This document shows, in pieces, positions 19,767 to 29,310 of a DNA stretch of 64,000 nt (the stretch's first letter is position 1; the number at the start of each line of letters is the position of its first letter). A program made the translations under genes and the position numbers. The notes under the pieces were generated by a model, which saw nothing but the letters and a program-made list of their open reading frames with translations, was not told where the DNA came from and ran no database searches. The stretch is from assembly GCF_000284515.1 (NCBI RefSeq), contig NC_017668.1:1302001-1366000 (forward strand). The letters are read 5' to 3'. Source of the stretch: Halobacillus halophilus DSM 2266 (GTDB lineage Bacteria > Bacillota > Bacilli > Bacillales > Halobacillaceae).

Positions 19767-20468
19767 ATGGAAATAGAACGTATTAATGAAAACACGGTTA
19801 AGTTTTACGTCACTTACCAGGATGTAGAACAGCGTGGGTTCGACAGAGAAGAAATTTGGTATAACCGGGAACGAAGCGAGCAGCTTTTCTGGGAAATGAT
19901 GGATGAAGTGAATGATCAGGAAAACTTCCAGGCTGATGGTCCATTGTGGATTCAAGTTCAAGCCATGGATAAAGGTTTAGAAGTGATCGTAACAAAAGCA
20001 CAAGTCTCCCAGGATGGTCAAAAACTCGAGCTCCCTAGTGACGATGAAAATGCTATTGATGTACCGGTTGATGAAAAACTGGAATCTTTGCTTGACGATA
20101 AATTTAGTAAATCTGATCAAAACGATCAGGATGAAGAACAGGGCACAGAGGATGAGGATCACAAGGATGAACCGTTGACATTCACATTGAAATTCAATGA
20201 GTTTGAAGATGTCATTCAACTCAGCCACTACATGTCTGTTGAAAATTCCATGGATCAGCGTCTTTTCCATTTTGAAGACAACTATTATTTATATATTCAG
20301 TTCATTGATGAAAATATGAGTGATGAAGAACAGGAAAATATGTTGAGCCAAGTAATGGAATTCGGACATGAGTCACCTGTAACGATTTATCGTTTAGAGG
20401 AATATGGTAAAACCATATTCGATGAACAAGCTTTGACCAGGGTCAAAGAATATTTTCCAGCTCATTAA
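19767..20468 (+). CDS. mecA: Adaptor protein MecA
   Basis: MecA brings substrates such as ComK to the ClpCP protease and thus holds down competence. The protein of 233 residues has the N-terminal substrate-binding domain (MEIERINENTVKFYVTYQD), an acidic linker (about 105-140) and the C-terminal ClpC-binding domain (ending near VTIYRLEEYGKTI). The start at 19767 follows AAGGGAGAG; an upstream TTG is in frame but lies over that site. The linker is very acidic, as in halophilic relatives. Confidence 0.96.
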   Translation: MEIERINENTVKFYVTYQDVEQRGFDREEIWYNRERSEQLFWEMMDEVNDQENFQADGPLWIQVQAMDKGLEVIVTKAQVSQDGQKLELPSDDENAIDVPVDEKLESLLDDKFSKSDQNDQDEEQGTEDEDHKDEPLTFTLKFNEFEDVIQLSHYMSVENSMDQRLFHFEDNYYLYIQFIDENMSDEEQENMLSQVMEFGHESPVTIYRLEEYGKTIFDEQALTRVKEYFPAH

Positions 20469-20475
20469 CGTTTAC

Positions 20476-20507
20476 AAGCACACCCTTACAAGTGTGCTTA
20501 TTTTTTT
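20476..20507 (+). terminator. Terminator of mecA
   Basis: aagcacac pairs with gtgtgctt; a run of seven T follows. Confidence 0.9.
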
Positions 20508-20563
20508 GTACATAAAGGAAAAATGTGGATAGGTGTCGAATAGAAAGAGGAGGAGGTGAAGGA

Positions 20564-21709
20564 TTGTTTTACGCCGAGGATTCCTCAGGAAAGCTACAGT
20601 CATTATTACATTTAACCCCTCAAGAACTGCAGGCGCCACGAACTCGTTCCTACTATTGTCCTCATTGTAAAGAAGTCCTGCTGATTCGATCAGGACCAAA
20701 AGTGAAACCGCACTTTGCGCATTTTCCCAAAAGTGAGTGTATCGTTAACCGGGGGGAGGGTGAAGCGCATGAACAAGGAAAATGGGCTTTATATGAGTGG
20801 CTGATCCATCACAACTACGAAGCAAAACTAGAATACCCGTTATGTGGTCCCGCTCAGCGTCCCGATGTATTTGTAACCATTGGATCTAAACAAATAGCCA
20901 TTGAATATCAATGTGCCAGAATTTCTAAAGAAGAAATTCTGCGGCGATCGAGTCAGTACAAAGAACATGGTATTTTCCCTCTCTGGATTCTGGGAAGTCA
21001 TCTCTTGAAACGAACGTCTCCAGATACGATCCACATGACTGAATTTCTTCGGAATTTTCTCTATTCCTTTCATCATCACTATTCCCTCTACTTTTTTAAC
21101 TCCAAAACCCAGCGTTTAACGATGGCTTCCAACTTGAGAAGCGTCAGCCAGCGAAAAACTTTAGCCGACCTGCGCTCTTATTCGCTCTCAAGCATCCAAT
21201 TTCCCCAGTTGTTTCAAATCTCTGCTTCATCCTCTTTGCATGACTTGCTGCCTATGTGGGAAAAACTATTGTATAAGCAACGGACCGTATATAATCCACA
21301 CGTCAGTAAAGAAGTGCAGGCATTTCGGGACGATGTGTACAGGAGAGGAGTTCACGTTTCATTGCTTCCTACACTTGCCTTCCTGCCCTCTAAGGGGGAG
21401 CTTGCCGGAGCGGGGCCTTCCTATGTGTGGCAGACGAAGTTTTTATTTGATCATTTCATAGAACTAGAAGTAGGAGCCCCCGTAAATTTCCCTGAACAGG
21501 CTGCTCCTCCTACGATTAATGGATATCAGCCGGATTTAATGAAAGAATATTCATATCTGCTGGAAGCTCTCGGATACATCAATAAGTCCGTAAATAAGGG
21601 ATGGGTTAAGAAAAAGCAGGTCGTTTTTCATCAACATATAACGCATGCTCTCGAAGACGATCGAAAGACTGTCGCGGCATTAAAAAAACTGGAAAGAATT
21701 AATATTTAA
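20564..21709 (+). CDS. coiA: Competence protein CoiA
   Basis: CoiA acts in natural transformation, after DNA uptake, and belongs to a nuclease-like family. The 381-residue protein has an N-terminal zinc-finger-like block (YYCPHCKEVL with later HFAHFPKSEC). A central nuclease-type segment follows: EGEAHEQGKWALYEWL, RPDVFVTIGSKQIAIEYQCARIS. The start is taken as TTG at 20564, five bases after GGAGGTG, giving FYAEDSSGK; an ATG-like codon further up lacks a ribosome site. It lies between mecA and pepF as in B. subtilis. Confidence 0.9.
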   Translation: MFYAEDSSGKLQSLLHLTPQELQAPRTRSYYCPHCKEVLLIRSGPKVKPHFAHFPKSECIVNRGEGEAHEQGKWALYEWLIHHNYEAKLEYPLCGPAQRPDVFVTIGSKQIAIEYQCARISKEEILRRSSQYKEHGIFPLWILGSHLLKRTSPDTIHMTEFLRNFLYSFHHHYSLYFFNSKTQRLTMASNLRSVSQRKTLADLRSYSLSSIQFPQLFQISASSSLHDLLPMWEKLLYKQRTVYNPHVSKEVQAFRDDVYRRGVHVSLLPTLAFLPSKGELAGAGPSYVWQTKFLFDHFIELEVGAPVNFPEQAAPPTINGYQPDLMKEYSYLLEALGYINKSVNKGWVKKKQVVFHQHITHALEDDRKTVAALKKLERINI

Positions 21710-21772
21710 GAAGGGATTCACACCTAAATCGAGAATTGGTTAGGGTGACGAACTATCTGAAGGAGGATCATG

Positions 21773-23581
21773 ATGGCTGCAACTAAACAATTACCTAAAA
21801 GAGAAGAGGTACCCGTAGAAAAAACATGGGACCTTGAAGCTATTTTTGCTACAGACGAAGAGTGGTATAAAGAGCTGAAAGAAGCAGAGGAACTCCTGCC
21901 TGAACTGGATCAATACCGTGGAAAACTGGGCGAATCTGCTGAACAGCTTTACAACCTTCTTGATTTTCAAGATAAAATTTCCAATAAAATTGGCCTGCTT
22001 TTTACTTATGCCCATATGCGCAAAGATCAGGATACAACAAACTCCCATTATCAGGAAATGAATGCCAAAGCGGAAAGCTTATATACAAAGATTGCCTCGG
22101 CAATGAGCTTTATTGTGCCGGAAATCTTAGCTCTCCCTGAAGGAAAAATTAAAGGATTTATTAAGGAATATGAACCACTGAAATTGTATGAGCATACGCT
22201 TGATGAGATTACACGACGTAAGGAGCATGTTCTTAGTGAGAAGGAAGAAAAACTGCTCGCTGGTTTCTCTGAAATAGGAGCCAATCCATCGCAGACATTT
22301 GGAGCTTTAAATAATGCGGATCTTACTTTTCCAACGATCAAGAATGAAGAAGGGGAAGAGGTAGATCTTACTCACGGCCGTTATGTCGGTTTTCTTAAAT
22401 CCGATGACCGTGAAGTACGAAAATCCGCGTTTGAAGCGATGTATGATACATTTGGTTCTTTCAAAAATACGTTTGCATCGACATTGAGCGGTCATGTGAA
22501 GAAAAATAATTTTAATGCTCAGGTTAGAAATTACGAACGCGCACGTGAAGCGAAATTAAACAACAATAATATTCCGGAAACGGTTTATGATAATTTAATT
22601 GAAGCTGTTAATGAACGTCTGCCCCTGCTTCATCGCTATATCGAACTTAGAAAAGAAGTGCTCGGATTAGATGAAGTTCATATGTACGACATCTACACGC
22701 CGCTCGTTAAGGACGCGGAAATGAAAGTGTCTTATGAGGAAGCCAAAGACCTGGTTCTGAAAGGACTCGAGCCGCTAGGGGAGGAATATGTCAATACCGT
22801 GAAGGAAGGCTTTGAGAACCGCTGGATTGACGTTGAGGAGAACAAAGGGAAGCGAAGCGGAGCTTATTCCTCAGGTCACTACGGAACAAACCCTTATATA
22901 TTAATGAATTGGCAGGATAATGTGAATAATTTATTTACACTCGCTCATGAATTGGGACATTCCCTGCACAGCTATTATACGCATGCGAATCAGCCATACC
23001 GTTACGGGAATTATTCCATTTTCGTGGCTGAAGTGGCTTCAACGTGTAATGAGGCACTATTGAATGATTACATGCTGAAGAATACGAAGAGTGAGAAGGA
23101 ACAGCTTTATTTATTGAATAACTTCCTGGAAGGTTTCCGCGGCACGGTATTCAGACAAACGATGTTTGCTGAATTTGAACACGAGATTCATATGCAGGCT
23201 CAAAACGGGGAAGCTTTGACAGCGGATAAGCTCACAGAAATCTACTACGACCTGAATAAGAAATATTTTGGAGACAATATTGTGATTGATGATCATATCG
23301 GCCTGGAATGGGCTCGTATTCCTCACTTCTATATGGGGTATTATGTTTATCAATACGCTACTGGCTACGCGGCAGCTACGGCGCTTGCGGATCAGATCCT
23401 TTCTGAAGGCGACACAGCAGTTGAACGATATAAGAGTTTCCTTAAAGCAGGAAGCAGCGACTATCCGATTGAAGTGCTGAAACAGGCAGGTGTGGACATG
23501 ACTTCTAAAGATCCGATTTTGTCCGCCCTTGATGTATTTGAAGAAAAGCTGAATGAAATGGAAGAACTGCTTAAAAAGTAA
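21773..23581 (+). CDS. pepF: Oligoendopeptidase F
   Basis: A cytoplasmic zinc peptidase of family M3 that cuts short peptides and probably helps recycle those brought in by Opp. The HELGH motif is at about residues 392-396 (ahead of SLHSYYTHA), and the third ligand lies about 25 residues on in FVAEVASTCNE. At 602 residues it has the normal length. Two adjacent ATG codons precede it; the second, six bases after AAGGAGG, is preferred. Confidence 0.96.
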   Translation: MAATKQLPKREEVPVEKTWDLEAIFATDEEWYKELKEAEELLPELDQYRGKLGESAEQLYNLLDFQDKISNKIGLLFTYAHMRKDQDTTNSHYQEMNAKAESLYTKIASAMSFIVPEILALPEGKIKGFIKEYEPLKLYEHTLDEITRRKEHVLSEKEEKLLAGFSEIGANPSQTFGALNNADLTFPTIKNEEGEEVDLTHGRYVGFLKSDDREVRKSAFEAMYDTFGSFKNTFASTLSGHVKKNNFNAQVRNYERAREAKLNNNNIPETVYDNLIEAVNERLPLLHRYIELRKEVLGLDEVHMYDIYTPLVKDAEMKVSYEEAKDLVLKGLEPLGEEYVNTVKEGFENRWIDVEENKGKRSGAYSSGHYGTNPYILMNWQDNVNNLFTLAHELGHSLHSYYTHANQPYRYGNYSIFVAEVASTCNEALLNDYMLKNTKSEKEQLYLLNNFLEGFRGTVFRQTMFAEFEHEIHMQAQNGEALTADKLTEIYYDLNKKYFGDNIVIDDHIGLEWARIPHFYMGYYVYQYATGYAAATALADQILSEGDTAVERYKSFLKAGSSDYPIEVLKQAGVDMTSKDPILSALDVFEEKLNEMEELLKK

Positions 23582-23593
23582 GCATATAAAAGA

Positions 23594-23625
23594 CCCGCGT
23601 GATCCTTACTGGCACGCGGGTTTTC
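23594..23625 (+). terminator. Terminator shared by pepF and the converging small gene
   Basis: cccgcgtg pairs with cacgcggg; T-rich on both sides. Confidence 0.85.
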
Positions 23626-23801
23626 TAATGAAATCCTTTAAATGTTTTTCTGTGATAAATAAAGGAGATGCACAGATAGATGGAAATAAAGAGAAGCGGG
23701 GAGGTAATGTATAAAGGATATAAACGCATTAAGCCGAATAAGTGAAAACTGCCCAATAATATAAAAACCAAGCAGCAGGCGATGATTTTCCAGACTGTCA
23801 T
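23625..23801 (-). CDS. Small membrane protein in the place of YizD
   Basis: A 58-residue frame starting MTVWKIIACCLVFILLG, with two hydrophobic segments (about 4-24 and 30-50) and a basic tail RKTFKGFH. The ATG lies seven bases after AAAGGAGG, a strong ribosome site. In B. subtilis a protein of similar size, YizD, lies between pepF and yjbH. The resemblance is by size and position only. Confidence 0.65.
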   Translation of the reverse strand: MTVWKIIACCLVFILLGSFHLFGLMRLYPLYITSPLLFISIYLCISFIYHRKTFKGFH

Positions 23802-23943
23802 AGCTCTTCCTCCTTTGATTATATCTATGACTGTTGTTAGCCTGTCTATGCTCCCATCTCCTGGAAGTTAAAAAGAAATCCTTAGATATATGGGCTTTTC
23901 CCAGGATACCTAAAGATGTATGTCCATCATTTTTAGAGGAGTA

Positions 23944-24132
23944 TTAAGCGGAGTTTTGCTTTTTTAGTTCAAAGACAAGTGCAATAAAACCAATAAACCC
24001 GCCAACAGCTAATAGAAATGAGATAATGGTACTGTCCATAGCTGGTTCCCCTGTAAGTAAACTATTAACTCCCCAAAAGCATAAAATAAAATTTCCAATT
24101 AATCCGATTCCGATTCTAACTTTTTTATTCAT
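23944..24132 (-). CDS. Small two-helix membrane protein
   Basis: 62 residues starting MNKKVRIGIGLIGNFILCFWG, with two membrane segments (about 6-25 and 35-55) and a basic tail. The start follows GGAGAGGAG. The family is not recognised. It is the last gene of a run of three minus-strand membrane-protein genes (23944-25560). Confidence 0.65.
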   Translation of the reverse strand: MNKKVRIGIGLIGNFILCFWGVNSLLTGEPAMDSTIISFLLAVGGFIGFIALVFELKKQNSA

Positions 24133-24173
24133 AGCTATCTCCTCTCCAAAATCCTATTCTAATCCGCATCATC

Positions 24174-24986
24174 TTATCCATTTATAGAACGGTTCATAAA
24201 TAGAAAGCTGATGACAGCAAGCAGCAGCCGTTTATTTTTGAACGAGAGCTCGTTCGATAACTCTACGATGTCGTTATCAACGTCACGGAATAACTCGGTG
24301 TATTCATGAGGGAAGCGGCCACTATAAAAATGCGCCCAGCGATGACCATCTTCATCAGATAAGGAAAAATCACCGCTTGTTCCTGAGGCCTTTACGGAGA
24401 GAACAGGTCGGTTTTCCTCGTCTTTAATTTCTCCTTTAACCTGGAAAAGGCTTTTATATTCTTCTTGTATGTAAGTGCCTGAATGATTTCCTGCTGCGTC
24501 AAAAATGGCAACCTTCGTTTCCTTAAATCCGTTTCGCCGAAAGGAAAAAAGCTTTTCACCGTCCTGGGTGTAAAAGCTGTATGTACTCGGGATGAACGAT
24601 AAGATAGACTTTTGGAAAAACACAATTGGGCGGCCCCACCATGGCAGTTTATCCGTTTTCAACATGCCAAAATAGGCTCCGTTTTTTTCGAAAGCCATCA
24701 GCCGTGGGAGGCTGCTTGCATCGGATTTCCATACGACATGGTCAGACTCCATGAGAGAACCTGATGCTTCCGGTATGGACAGGTCTTTCACTTTATTATA
24801 TTTGTGGCGGCTTGATCCTGCAATCATTCCCATAAAAATAACCGGAACAAGCAGGACGGCTGCTTCCAGCCATTCTTGACTCGTCTCCGGCCAATTCCAT
24901 AGCAAGTATCCTCCCAAAATTAGAATGAGGGCACCTATAAGGGAATGGGCCAATTTTTCTCTTCTTTTGTACATATCAGCAATCAT
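24174..24986 (-). CDS. Membrane protein with tubby/LURP-like beta domain
   Basis: 270 residues. Two helices at the N-terminus (about 18-35 and 42-60) are followed by about 180 residues of short beta-strand repeats (DGEKLFSFRRNG, KVAIFDAAGNHSGTYI, RPVLSVKASGTSGDFSLSDEDG) and a final hydrophobic segment. The strand pattern recalls the tubby C-terminal or LURP-one fold, but this is my inference. The start follows AGAAGGA; an in-frame ATG further upstream would overlap the preceding gene. Confidence 0.6.
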   Translation of the reverse strand: MIADMYKRREKLAHSLIGALILILGGYLLWNWPETSQEWLEAAVLLVPVIFMGMIAGSSRHKYNKVKDLSIPEASGSLMESDHVVWKSDASSLPRLMAFEKNGAYFGMLKTDKLPWWGRPIVFFQKSILSFIPSTYSFYTQDGEKLFSFRRNGFKETKVAIFDAAGNHSGTYIQEEYKSLFQVKGEIKDEENRPVLSVKASGTSGDFSLSDEDGHRWAHFYSGRFPHEYTELFRDVDNDIVELSNELSFKNKRLLLAVISFLFMNRSING

Positions 24987-25005
24987 TGTTAATCCTTCTT
25001 TCTTT

Positions 25006-25560
25006 TCATTTGTCGGCAGTATCATCTACATCATCTACAATCTGTTTCGCGTGAATCAAAGACAAATTGTAGGTTTGTCTCAATCTTTTTACACATTCCA
25101 CTTTCGAATCCAGCTGCATCCATTCATACGCTTTCTCTTTCACTTGTTCTTCGTCCAAAGAAGAGTATTCATCGTTTTCACCGTGTTTCTGTGATCCCTC
25201 CAGGACGTATCCAAGTAATAATGTAGCTGGAATGAGGGCAATTACGATAGCGATCCATGAACTCATGGTTTTTACCCAGCCTTCTAGCTGAAGGCTCTCT
25301 TTTATAACATAGTTGGCGGTGTAAATAAAGATCAGTGTAAGAGCTATAGCTCCTAAATAAGCAAATGCGACAGTTAGCACTCGTCGTTTTTCAGGACAAC
25401 TTCTGCGTGGTTTTTTAAGACCTCCTTTAGCTATGTAAAAACAAAGATAGACAGATGGGGCAGCGATCAAAAGCCATTCCTTATAACCAAAAACAGTCCA
25501 CACGAAAAAGTAAGGCGCTATTAATAGCCAGCCTAAACTGTTAAAAAATTTTTTGCTCAT
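25006..25560 (-). CDS. Membrane protein with L7/L12-like C-terminal domain
   Basis: 184 residues: four membrane helices (about 8-45, 62-85 and 95-118), a charged linker, and a C-terminal stretch KVECVKRLRQTYNLSLIHA followed by KQIVD (about 150-175). This resembles the helix-turn-helix of the ribosomal protein L7/L12 C-terminal domain (KxxVIKxVRxxTGLGLKEAKDLV). The start follows GAGGAGGTG. It lies 19 bases ahead of the next gene and is probably co-transcribed. Function is unknown. Confidence 0.65.
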   Translation of the reverse strand: MSKKFFNSLGWLLIAPYFFVWTVFGYKEWLLIAAPSVYLCFYIAKGGLKKPRRSCPEKRRVLTVAFAYLGAIALTLIFIYTANYVIKESLQLEGWVKTMSSWIAIVIALIPATLLLGYVLEGSQKHGENDEYSSLDEEQVKEKAYEWMQLDSKVECVKRLRQTYNLSLIHAKQIVDDVDDTADK

Positions 25561-25738
25561 TAAATATTTTTCACCTCCTCATTTGTGACAGATTACAATG
25601 GGTATTACGATCATTTATGTAAAAAGTTTCATGAAAATTACACCCCGAGAGAAAAGATTGGGTTGCGGGCAATAGGAGGAGCTGACGGCGCAATAGAGGT
25701 AGAAAACGGGCCTATGAACGCTCCAGTTCAATTACGCA

Positions 25739-25793
25739 TAAAAAAACGATACCGAAATCGTTAGACAGCCATCTAACCATTTCGGTACCGTTT
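25739..25793 (-). terminator. Terminator of yjbH operon
   Basis: On the minus strand a 15-bp outer stem (aaacggtaccgaaat with atttcggtatcgttt, one mismatch) encloses a small ttaga/tctaa inner stem and is followed by a T run. Confidence 0.9.
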
Positions 25794-25802
25794 CAAAGAC
25801 GC

Positions 25803-26693
25803 TTAGTATGTGCCGAGATATTCCCAGAAGGCACCGTGTTTCACTGGGATTTCACGCGCTTTCTGTTTCAGCACTAATTTTTTCATTTCTTTCTTTGCCT
25901 GCTGTTCTGTCCAGTCGTAGACGACCGCAACTTCTTTGTTCGCTACAAATCGATAGTAGTGCAAAAAGTCTTCAAGAGCTGGCTTAATGGCAGGGGTTGG
26001 ATCCTTTTGCAGCATCTCTTTCAGAACTTTTACATACACGTCATAGGAATACATACCGGTTATTTTAAGTCCGGCATCTTCTTCTGATTCATTGAAAAGG
26101 ACGATCGTAGGAGTGGATTCCACTTCCATTTCGTGTGTCAATTTCAAGTCGCAGTTTAAAGCGTTGCGAGCGGCATCGGAATGAAGGTCCTTCTTAAATT
26201 CATCTACATCCAGACGGCTCTTACTGGCGCATTCAATTAATACATCTTCATCGGAAATATTCTGTTTTTCCAGGAAAACATACTCCTGAATTTTTCTGAG
26301 AAACCGCATGCCGGCTTTTTTACCTTGCAGCTCGGCTGCTTTTACAGCTAGAGAAGCCGCGAAAGGGGAGGAAACCGGGTTCTCAATCCAAACATCACCA
26401 TCACAGCACATGCCGGTCCGGGAAGTGGTGCTGTCCCACGCTTTTTTCAGATTTTCAGGTTTCTTCACTTTATTTTGCTGAAAGGAAGTCAACTTCCCGC
26501 TAATAATGGGACGGATGGTAAAGAAGCGGCCGTACTCGATAGTGAGTTTTTTTAAGAATGGTTCAAGTGACCAGCATTCAGGACAGAGCGGATCGATAAA
26601 CACATAGATTTCTATGGGCCGCTTTAATAAATTGAAAAAACCGCTGGCTGTTCCTTGGGTGTCATTATTGCTGCTCAAGCTTTTCCAACTCAC
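25803..26693 (-). CDS. yjbH: ClpXP adaptor YjbH/SpxH
   Basis: YjbH is a DsbA-like thioredoxin-fold protein that binds Spx and hands it to ClpXP. The 296-residue protein has the CPEC pair (Cys37, Cys40) in [14 protein letters not shown], and the later [18 protein letters not shown] and STPTIVLFN segments. It starts with GTG after AAAGGAG. It overlaps the globin gene by four bases (GTGA), as in the B. subtilis yjbI-yjbH pair. It is encoded about 7 kb from its substrate spx. Confidence 0.95.
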   Translation of the reverse strand: MSWKSLSSNNDTQGTASGFFNLLKRPIEIYVFIDPLCPECWSLEPFLKKLTIEYGRFFTIRPIISGKLTSFQQNKVKKPENLKKAWDSTTSRTGMCCDGDVWIENPVSSPFAASLAVKAAELQGKKAGMRFLRKIQEYVFLEKQNISDEDVLIECASKSRLDVDEFKKDLHSDAARNALNCDLKLTHEMEVESTPTIVLFNESEEDAGLKITGMYSYDVYVKVLKEMLQKDPTPAIKPALEDFLHYYRFVANKEVAVVYDWTEQQAKKEMKKLVLKQKAREIPVKHGAFWEYLGTY

Positions 26694-27091
26694 TTCGATT
26701 CTCCTTTCTCCTCTTCTGGTGTGTTCATCATGTGGTTCGCCGTCATCGTTAATCGCTCGAATATAGCGGACCGGTAAGGTTCTTCAATAGAAACCTCGTT
26801 TAAAGCGCCTGACATACAAGACAGCCAGGCGTCTCTTCGAGTTGGTGTAATTTCAAAAGGCAGGTGTCTGGCTCTCAGCATCGGGTGACCATGCTCTTCG
26901 ATGTAAAGAGGAGGACCGCCGAAGAACTGAGTCAAAAACTGCTTCTGTTTTCGTGCGGTTTCCGTTAAATCTTCCGGAAAGATCGGAATTAATTCCGGGT
27001 GACGGCTCACTCGGCTGTAAAATGCTTCGACAAGCTCCGATATTTTTTCTTCACCAAGCGCCTCATAAATCGTTCCAGGTCGCTGTACCAT
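26690..27091 (-). CDS. yjbI: Group II truncated hemoglobin YjbI
   Basis: A small haem protein of 133 residues. The proximal histidine is His76 in RARHLPFEI, Tyr25 (AFYSRV) can be the distal B10 residue, and a Trp lies in RDAWLSCM. In B. subtilis, YjbI is linked to protection against oxidative damage on the surface or membrane. It is translationally coupled to yjbH. Confidence 0.93.
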   Translation of the reverse strand: MVQRPGTIYEALGEEKISELVEAFYSRVSRHPELIPIFPEDLTETARKQKQFLTQFFGGPPLYIEEHGHPMLRARHLPFEITPTRRDAWLSCMSGALNEVSIEEPYRSAIFERLTMTANHMMNTPEEEKGESK

Positions 27092-27145
27092 AAAATCCCT
27101 TCCTGTCTGTTAATCCATTTTAGCAATGGGCGTGTGCTACGGCAA

Positions 27146-27727
27146 CTATTCTGATTCTTGCCGGGCTTTATAAAAGCGTTTAATCTTATTATCTGTTTCC
27201 CTTTCAGGAATATTGCATTGATTTAAAATTTGGGAAAAAACGGATTTTCCTTGTTCTTTTGATTGAGCTTCGAGTTCTAGCTCAAAATCTTCCTGATCAT
27301 AATAGAGGCTGTGATCGAGAACGAGAAGGGTATCCTTGTACTCGATTTCCTTTCTTCTTGTGGTCAGGGAACCAAGGAATTTCAAGTCCTCCAAAGAAAC
27401 GCCAAGCTCTTCCAGCTGTTTCCCGACATTCGGTTTTTCCACCATGCGGTTTTGGATCCATAAATCTGCCTCGTGTTCAGACAATGAGTCATGGGTTTCA
27501 AGCAGCCCTTCAGGATGAGGCTGTTTCAGGGTCAACGTCCATTGGTCATTTTTTTTCCTGATGCGGAGAGCCGCCCCTAGACTGCGAAGCTTTAAATCAT
27601 CTGATTCAAAATAATAATTGGTTTGCTCCATGAATTCAACTGATTCGAATGGGTATAATTGGTGTACACGATCGTACTCACCCTTCGTGAGCAGGTTCTT
27701 ATATTCAATTTCGATTTCCTGGGACAA
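27146..27727 (-). CDS. yjbK: CYTH-domain phosphatase-like protein YjbK
   Basis: A CYTH tunnel-fold protein of 193 residues with the defining ExExK motif at the N-terminus (EIEIEYKN). Later pairs of charged residues line the tunnel: ALRIRKKNDQWTLTLKQP and LELEAQS. Related enzymes hydrolyse inorganic triphosphate. Translation starts with TTG after AAAGGAGG. It is transcribed away from relQ. Confidence 0.9.
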   Translation of the reverse strand: MSQEIEIEYKNLLTKGEYDRVHQLYPFESVEFMEQTNYYFESDDLKLRSLGAALRIRKKNDQWTLTLKQPHPEGLLETHDSLSEHEADLWIQNRMVEKPNVGKQLEELGVSLEDLKFLGSLTTRRKEIEYKDTLLVLDHSLYYDQEDFELELEAQSKEQGKSVFSQILNQCNIPERETDNKIKRFYKARQESE

Positions 27728-27840
27728 TTTAGAATGCCTCCTTTATCATTTCTGATGTGACTTAACTTTATGATACAATGAATGCATAAGAAAACGCACA
27801 TATTTACTATACAGATTGGATACATAAAGGTGGGCGCAAG

Positions 27841-28479
27841 ATGAATTGGGATATATTTATAGCACCTTATGGACAAGTAGTTGACGAACTAAAAGTAAAA
27901 CTAAAGGGAATGCGCCAACAGTTTGAATATGAAATGGAGCAGTCTCCGATTGAATTTGTCACGGGTCGCGTAAAACCAAGATCAAGTATTATTGAAAAAG
28001 CCAGGAGAAAAGCCATTAATCCTGAAAACATTGAAAAAGAGTTACAGGATATAGCGGGTGTGCGTGTAGTCTGTCAATTTGTAGATGATATTTATGCTGT
28101 CGTAGACATGCTCAAAAATCGTCATGACTTTACCATTGTAGAAGAGAAGGATTACATCTCCCGCAAAAAAGAGAGCGGTTACAGGTCCTACCACGTAATC
28201 ATTGAGTATCCAGTCGAAACCATCCATGGAGAAAAGATTGTGTTAGCAGAAATTCAAATCCGTACACTGGCTATGAATTTCTGGGCAACCAACGAACACT
28301 CCTTAAATTATAAATATGCTGGTAAAATACCAACAGAAATTAAAAGCCGGTTAAAGCGGGCAGGCGAAGCAGCCTTCCGCCTGGATGAAGAAATGTCCAA
28401 GATTAAAAGTGAAATCCAGGAAGCCCAAAAAGTATTTTTGCGTAAAGAAGATCAGAAAAACCATAATAAAAAGAAGTAG
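27841..28479 (+). CDS. relQ: Small alarmone synthetase RelQ
   Basis: RelQ (YjbM, SAS1) makes (p)ppGpp from GDP or GTP and ATP. The 212-residue protein has the synthetase domain only. Seen are GRVKPRSSIIEKARRK, the DIAGVRVVCQFVDDIYAV strand, KESGYRSYHVIIEYP and the E-x-Q motif in AEIQIRTLAMNFWATNEH. It lacks the hydrolase domain, TGS and ACT parts. The next gene, nadK, follows after 15 bases. Confidence 0.96.
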   Translation: MNWDIFIAPYGQVVDELKVKLKGMRQQFEYEMEQSPIEFVTGRVKPRSSIIEKARRKAINPENIEKELQDIAGVRVVCQFVDDIYAVVDMLKNRHDFTIVEEKDYISRKKESGYRSYHVIIEYPVETIHGEKIVLAEIQIRTLAMNFWATNEHSLNYKYAGKIPTEIKSRLKRAGEAAFRLDEEMSKIKSEIQEAQKVFLRKEDQKNHNKKK

Positions 28480-28494
28480 AGGAGTGGGCAGCAG

Positions 28495-29310
28495 ATGAAG
28501 TTTTCGATCCTTTCCAAAGGCGACCAGAAATCGAATGAAATACGATCCAAAATCAAAAATTATTTAACGGAATTCCAGTTGGAATACAATGAGGACGAGC
28601 CTGATCTTGCTATCTCTGTAGGAGGAGACGGCACGTTATTGGAAGCTTTTCACACCTATGTTCACCGCCTTGATCAAACGGCGTTTATCGGGATTCATAC
28701 CGGACACTTAGGCTTCTATGCCGACTGGATGCCGGAAGAGCTGGAAAAACTGATCATTGAAATCGCGCGGACGCCTTTTCAGGTGGTTGAATACCCGCTT
28801 CTGGAAGTGACGATCCGTCCACAAGACGGGGAAGAGGAAGATCGGTATCTGGCATTGAATGAATGTACCATTAAGACTTCAGAAGGTTCGGTCGTTTTTG
28901 ATATCGAAATTAAAGGCGATCATTTTGAAACCTTCCGCGGAGATGGACTTTGCATTTCCACGCCATCCGGCAGTACCGCTTATAACAAAGCGCTCGGCGG
29001 CGCGATTCTCCATCCTTCCCTGGAAGCAATCCAGATCGCCGAAATGGCTTCCATTAACAACCGGGTGTTCCGTACCATCGGTTCTCCGCTTATTTTGCCG
29101 AGCCATCATACCTGTTTATTAAAACCATTGAACGACAGAAGCTTTCTGATTACGATGGATCATATTACTCGTACTTACAAGGACGTGAAATCCATTCAGT
29201 GTCGTGTGGCGACTGAAAAAGTCCGGTTTGCCCGCTTCCGTCCGTTTCCTTTCTGGAGACGTGTGCATGATTCCTTCGTATCCGATGAGTATTCTCATTC
29301 TAAAGAGTGA
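28495..29310 (+). CDS. nadK: NAD kinase
   Basis: Phosphorylates NAD to NADP. It has 271 residues with GGDGT at 43-47, an LNE motif in LALNECTIK and [21 protein letters not shown] for substrate binding. The start follows GAGGAGTGG. Its stop overlaps the GTG start of the pseudouridine synthase gene, so relQ, nadK and yjbO form an operon as in B. subtilis. Confidence 0.96.
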   Translation: MKFSILSKGDQKSNEIRSKIKNYLTEFQLEYNEDEPDLAISVGGDGTLLEAFHTYVHRLDQTAFIGIHTGHLGFYADWMPEELEKLIIEIARTPFQVVEYPLLEVTIRPQDGEEEDRYLALNECTIKTSEGSVVFDIEIKGDHFETFRGDGLCISTPSGSTAYNKALGGAILHPSLEAIQIAEMASINNRVFRTIGSPLILPSHHTCLLKPLNDRSFLITMDHITRTYKDVKSIQCRVATEKVRFARFRPFPFWRRVHDSFVSDEYSHSKE

